This document shows positions 59,701-64,000 of a stretch of 64,000 nt of DNA, one piece after another. The first letter of the stretch is position 1. The number at the start of each line of letters is the position of its first letter. The position numbers and the translations under genes were made by a program. The notes under the pieces were generated by a model, which was not told the origin of the DNA, did no database searches, and saw only the letters and a list, made by a program, of their open reading frames with translations. Origin of the DNA: Chiua virens (Eukaryota > Basidiomycota > Agaricomycetes > Boletales > Boletaceae); assembly GCA_019787685.1 (NCBI GenBank), contig JAHNUO010000039.1, positions 124,001-188,000 on the forward strand, given 5' to 3'.

Positions 59701-61393
59701 CGAACAGTGGCAGAACAGCTCCGAGAAGACAGTGAAATTGGACGTCCTCACACAAGTCGTCAAGCACCATCTCCTTGCAGATGGTCAACAGCCCTTGACG
59801 ATGAACGATGACGGTCACACGCTCGAGCCCAACCTGTCACTGGCGAACGATCCTGAGGAATACGCCGAATCCGATCGCATCGTCATTTATTCGGCATTCC
59901 CCTCATCAAATCAAGCCATTGTGGACGTGGGTACCTTTCACTCGATTCATATATTCGCACTAACGCTCGATCATTGCAGATATTGGGTCTCCATCGTGTC
60001 AGGGCCGTGGAACTGAATGGCACCTTGTCCACGAAGAAACGCGTTGAGGCGCTGAATGCCTTCCGAACCTCCACCAGAACGAATGGACCTCGCGTCCTCA
60101 TCTTGTCCAATGTCGGGTTGGTCGGGCTCAACTTAGCGTGCGCAAACATAATGATCACTGTGGTACGTCCTTTTCTTATTTCATTATCACCACTCAGCCT
60201 CGATGGCATTCCGTCAGGACACTACTTGGTCAGCACTCGACGATGAGCAACTCCGGGGACGAATCTTTCGTTTCCCACAGCCCAAGCAAGTTCATATTTA
60301 CCGTCTCATCGCCCTTGGAACACCCGACGTATTCTTGAACAACATTTCATTCGACAAGGGTCAGTTACACGCGGCATTTACTGGCGCAGATCCGGAATTT
60401 CGTAAGTACATTTACTAACGACTACATACGACTACTAATCCCTTCACCGTAAAACTCATACTCTTAGGAGAGATGTTTATTGACCAGGATGATGGCATCG
60501 ATCTAGTCTCAGTGGCTGACAGCGACGCAACACTCACGAACAACAATCGACAGTCCGCCTCCCGCAGAGGCAAAGAAAAGGCCACTGCCGACCCTTCGCA
60601 AACATCGGCGTCGACTGTGGTGAAGGGAAAAGGGAAGGGTAAGAAGGGTAAGGGTAAGGGTAAGGCAAAGTCGAAGTCGATCGCTGAAAGTGAGAACACA
60701 CCCGAGCCCCAGCCCCAGCCCCAGCCCCAGCCCCCTTCTACTCCCCCTCCAGGCGTTCAACGCAACGCCGGTCCCTCTCGAGTCGTCCGCTCACCCCAAG
60801 CTGGTGACAAACGTCGCCCCTCCGTGGCTACCCCGATCTCACCGCCATCAAAAAATCACAAACGTGGTCGCAAAGGATCAGTTGTCCAAGCTCCCACCAA
60901 AGCCAATCGTTCGCGCATTAAAAGAAAACCAAACGCTCAGCTCTCTGCAGAGGAGTGCGACATGGAAATCTCCGATCCGTTCCCTTCTTCACCCAGTACT
61001 CCTCCTCCCGCCTTCCAGGACGCCGACTTGTCAGAGGATCCTATCCTTCGCGCTCTGCAAGCACCGCATGGACAGAATGACCCCGACGAGGACCAGGCAA
61101 TTGCCTTTGCTGCTTTACAAGTCTCGGGTACATCAGGCGCGTTCTCACAACTCCCAGTCGGCCCCTCCTCACCACTCAGTTCACTGTCATCATCGTCTCC
61201 TGCGAGTCCTGCATATATCATGCCGCACCGTGCCCAAACACACAGCGCCACCCTGGCTAACCGAAATCCGATGTCAACTAACCAACCCGGGCACGACTTA
61301 CAGCCCCTCTCGCGTTTGCACAACTCAAATGTGGGTGCTAATCGTAGTGATGGCAGTGGAAGAAGGGGTCGGAGCAGAGGGGGTCACAAATGA
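56743..61393 (+). CDS. SNF2-like helicase/ATPase, complete (cassette copy 2)
   Basis: Eleven exons: 56743-57150, 57205-57430, 57483-57674, 57726-58250, 58304-58539, 58599-58850, 58904-59332, 59615-59926, 59980-60162, 60218-60401, 60468-61393, giving 1,290 residues. ATG 56743 is the first in frame after a CT-rich leader ending TTCAG; a non-coding first exon upstream is possible. Residues 1-400: unrecognised N-terminal region. Helicase motifs: DGVGLGKT (416-423), CPVNLRDQW, DEAH (575-578), TATP (604-607), NVGLVGLNLACAN (from 904) and DEQLRGRIFRF (930-940, with likely arginine finger). The tail is basic and low-complexity (GKGKGKKGKGKGKAKSK, then PQ repeats), probably disordered and DNA- or RNA-binding. 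ATPase and translocase activity follow from the family; remodelling target unknown. Intron 7 (59333-59614) is long and carries palindromes, like its equivalent in copy 1. Confidence 0.9.
59370..59560. repeat. Three palindromes inside intron 7 of helicase copy 2
   Basis: CCGTCCTGGACGGCG at about 59372 and 59441 (each followed by CACGCxC) and CCGTCCTGGACGGAG at about 59545, within the 282-nt intron 59333-59614. Units of about 70 and 103 bp separate them; CACGTGACG repeats are interspersed. Confidence 0.9.
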
Positions 61394-62310
61394 CTTCATT
61401 CCGTGGTTGTATACATGATTTGTCAACGCGTACTACTTCACATGTTTGCCTCGTTAGTATATATAGCATGCCGACTACATTATGCAGTTTCTACTACCCT
61501 TTGCCCATAGTCTTCATTTTCTACACATCTTCATCTGAGAGCGATCATGACCTACCGAGATGGTCTGTTCAATCAGGGTGAGTATGGTACAACAAGAAAT
61601 TCAGGACGTTAACTTTCATCTCTTCACTCTATGCATATGATTGATCATTTACTTTCCCATGGCCATTGGCGAGATTTGGAAGCAAAGAAACCTAGATCAC
61701 CCGAAGCTAAAGCTGACATTCTTTGTCATTGGCAGAGACACTACTGTTTCGTCATTGTCTACCTCCAAATCATTTCAACATATGCCTAGTCACCATCTCA
61801 CCTCTTCCCAAGAGACGAGTAAGTAGTGTCAATTGAACCTTGTTCTTTCTTCGCACTGAACTCATTACTCATTGCCTTGTAGACGGGACACCAATAGATC
61901 GCCCACCAGGGTGCGCCAATGATTGTTACTTGCAATCTCGGGAACCCACCAGTCCTACACAGCGATTATCAGCGATGTTAGAGGCCGTCCTATTATATCA
62001 TCATACATGACGAGATCTTTGGCAACAATGTTCAGGTGAGTTCGCACACACAAGGAATACATGCAGTTACTGAATCTCGTTCCAGTGTGCAAGAGTTGTC
62101 TTTGTCAAAGCTAACATGATCCGTGTCCATTCCTGCTCCTGTTTATATTGAGTGTCCTGTTTCGAACGTGGCGTCCTTGTCTGTATTCATGTCGACCATC
62201 AGATGCTGATGTATGTGAACTGATCGTGAGCAAATTTGCTACTCAAGCTGACACCAACCTAGCTCATTTGCGGTCACCCCCACTTCCATTTCGACCCGGA
62301 CCTCAGATTC
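61394..62310. other. Region with possible exon remnants
   Basis: Several GT-AG intron-like pairs occur (for example donor near 61816 and acceptor near 61882; donor near 62038 and acceptor near 62086), suggesting a decayed small multi-exon gene, but no frame is long enough or recognisable. In copy 1 this position (downstream of the helicase) holds the zinc-cluster gene; no cysteine cluster is seen here. Confidence 0.35.
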
Positions 62311-62583
62311 GACGATAGCTCTGCTTCAGTTTTCTCCGGGAACCAGACCTTCAACGTTTCATTTCAACATCGAGCAGTGGCTGGCTGGCTTCTGGTGGCC
62401 ACACAAGACATGGTGGGGAACATGTTTTACATGTGATCTCATTGCCTCGACGAATAGCTTTGCCTTAGTTTTCTCCGGGAACCAGACTTTCAACATTTCA
62501 ACATCGAGCAGTGGCCAGCTGGCTTCTGGCAGCCACACGAGAACATGGTGGGGAACATGGTTTACATGTGATCTTATTGCCTC
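62311..62583 (+). repeat. Tandem duplication of about 135 bp
   Basis: Two units starting near 62311 and 62449, each with CTTxAGTTTTCTCCGGGAAC and TGGTGGGGAACATG, differ at several sites. Confidence 0.85.
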
Positions 62584-62875
62584 CGTCCAAGAAGGCAATC
62601 TTACTTCATCCTACAGGGCAAAGAGATTCGTCTGTTAGAGTGTCGAATTGAACCTCTGCCAAAGAATGAACATGGACCGGAATGGAGTGCCACAGGAACA
62701 CAGTTGGACTGGTGCATGCGGCATGCCAGTCGATCATTCCGTGTGGTAAGTCATGCTCAATGGGTCACATGTTTTGTGTTGGTGCCGCAGCTGTAGCACC
62801 GAGCTAGCATGGCTGTTCCACTGAACTGACAAGTGTTTCACATGTACTGAGGAAACCCAACTTGGGGTTCTGCAA
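62584..62875. other. Spacer
   Basis: No supported feature. Confidence 0.4.
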
Positions 62876-63145
62876 TGTTTTCTCCGTCCTGGACGGCGTT
62901 GGGCTTAGCAAAGTCACCGATTGCATCGCTTCCCTACCTCCACCCACCCTCCGTCCTAGACGGCGAGATCACTCCGCTCTCTCACAACATGGTAGCAATC
63001 TTCGTGGCCCACTGGTGTGTACAACTCCTCCGTCTGGGACGGCGACCATGCATATCACGATTTCTACTGCTTGTATTGTGTTGTATACTGATCACGTGTC
63101 TCACAGCCTGTCAACGTGCTCGCCGTCTCGGACGGCAATGCAATG
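62876..63145. repeat. Cluster of four palindromes between converging cassette genes
   Basis: CCGTCCTGGACGGCG (about 62885), CCGTCCTAGACGGCGAG (about 62950), CCGTCTGGGACGGCGA (about 63030) and GCCGTCTCGGACGGCAA (about 63123). Spacing about 65-93 bp. The surrounding sequence is not repeated. Confidence 0.85.
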
Positions 63146-63232
63146 CAATCCTTTCAAAGATACTATTCGATCGAAATATCATACTTATCAAATATTTAAA
63201 TTCACCTTGACGTAAGTGTCCCAGTATTTCCT

Positions 63233-64000
63233 TCAATCACTGGACTCTTCCTCCTCTTCTCGTTCTGCTCGTCCACCAAGCCTTAACGCTGTCAACTGCC
63301 TACCTAGAATTCGCTCCGCACTCTCTTCCCTGTCATCAACCGATTCTTCCTCTTCCTCGCGCTCCATAATTCGTCCACGATGCTCTCGAGCATGCCCTCG
63401 ACCGTGACCAGGGAGCTGCCTCCCATCTAACCTTCCACCTGCAGGGCCTTCCTCATGCTCCACAGATCGTTGACGCTGACGATGAGCATGGCCTTCAGCA
63501 CGACCAGCTTGCCTTCCAACTCCCCGATTGTCATTTGCTCCTGCACGGACTTGCATTTGCTCCTCTCCATCTTCTCGTACGTCATTCTCTTCTCTCGCAA
63601 GATCTCTTGGGGCGGGGCGAAGGTGAGGCCGTCCATATCTACGTTGTTGTGCTTTTGGGTTAAGAGCGATGTGCGGTCCACAAGGTGTTTCCCCCACAGG
63701 CAGCATTGTCCATTGTGCCGAGTAGTTCGCCCGAGTACACCACATCTTGTCACTTTGAGTGTATGGAATCCACAACATTGCGTCGAACGTTTTTTTGATG
63801 ATTCCCCGCACTCGTACGAGTGATTGCGGGTTGAGGACATGTTGAAGTTCCAGCCACTGAGAATAATAACTGGCTTGTTTGAAGTTTTGCCCAATTGTGG
63901 CTGGTTGCTGTGCAGGAAACATCCTGTCGAAGTGTTTCGTCCATTCTGTGCCCGTGCAGAATTTATATTGAGCAGCTGTGAAAGGAAGAGCGAGTGTTTG
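63233..64000 (-). CDS. C-terminal part of a paralog of the 906-residue cassette protein
   Basis: Minus-strand frame open from the right edge (QTLALPFTAAQYKFCTGTEW) to the stop at 63233-63235, 255 visible codons; the start lies outside the window. Matches the end of the protein at 7269-10111: LPFTAAQY against LPFEAVQY, HFDRMFPAQ against HFDRFFPPR, GQNFKQASYY against GQNFGKARYY, WIPYTQSDKMWCTR against WIPYTGSDRMWCTR, GPHIALNPKAQQR against GPQIAINSRVILR. Beyond the shared part it has an Arg/Glu-rich, probably disordered extension absent from copy 1. Converges with the helicase at 56743-61393, unlike copy 1 where both genes run the same way. Function unknown. Confidence 0.8.
   Translation of the reverse strand, partial: QTLALPFTAAQYKFCTGTEWTKHFDRMFPAQQPATIGQNFKQASYYSQWLELQHVLNPQSLVRVRGIIKKTFDAMLWIPYTQSDKMWCTRANYSAQWTMLPVGETPCGPHIALNPKAQQRRYGRPHLRPAPRDLAREENDVREDGEEQMQVRAGANDNRGVGRQAGRAEGHAHRQRQRSVEHEEGPAGGRLDGRQLPGHGRGHAREHRGRIMEREEEEESVDDREESAERILGRQLTALRLGGRAEREEEEESSD

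Noticed and set aside
1..64000. tRNA or rRNA genes
   Set aside because: Looked for B-box-like GGTTCGANTCC and rRNA-like conserved segments by eye and found none convincing; a covariance search would be decisive.

Overview
The window looks like nuclear DNA of a mushroom-forming basidiomycete (Agaricomycetes). The gene models carry many short GT-AG introns (about 45-70 nt). The transposons present (a KDZ element, a chromodomain Ty3/gypsy element, PIF/Harbinger, Tc1, pogo, hAT-like MITEs) are typical of that group. This rests on family recognition from sequence alone; no species is assigned.

Layout. (1) 1-12.9 kb is a CpG-rich gene block, all on the + strand: an SNF2-like helicase (5' end outside the window), a six-cysteine zinc-cluster/coiled-coil gene, a 906-residue gene of unknown function, a short eroded relic of a second helicase 3' end, and a second copy of the zinc-cluster gene with identical intron positions. 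(2) 13-20.7 kb is AT-rich, mostly gene-free DNA with an LTR-like fragment and a 2.5-kb minisatellite of 50-bp units. (3) 20.7-35.0 kb is a nested transposon: a hAT-like MITE split by a solo LTR, itself split by a 13.07-kb KDZ transposon, which holds another MITE, an internally deleted copia element, a large inverted repeat, a degenerate accessory gene, the KDZ transposase pseudogene and a 64-bp minisatellite. The outer three layers were recovered from matching target-site duplications. (4) 37.2-41.3 kb is a PIF/Harbinger element with 78-bp terminal repeats, TAA duplications, a broken transposase and a nearly intact Myb/SANT-like partner gene. (5) 41.4-53.2 kb holds more solo LTRs of the same family (one split by a Tc1 element), a decayed chromodomain gypsy element and palindrome-bearing tandem arrays. 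(6) 53.7-56.7 kb holds a deleted pogo element, four covarying hairpins and two arrays leading into the next gene. (7) 56.7-64 kb repeats the first cassette: a complete helicase paralog (1,290 residues) facing the C-terminal end of a paralog of the 906-residue protein, which runs off the right edge.

The most interesting signal is the recurring association of three gene families (SNF2-like ATPase, zinc-cluster coiled-coil protein, large unknown protein) with a dispersed hyphenated palindrome of the type CCGTCC-N-GGACGG. The palindrome occurs in the same large intron of both helicases, in arrays next to the cassette genes and in spacers. Several variants change both arms together, so dyad symmetry rather than exact sequence seems to be kept. 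Whether these genes form a mobile element, a chromatin or silencing system, or just a co-amplified family cannot be decided from the window. Everything between the two cassettes is dead or dying transposon sequence that is visibly poor in CpG.
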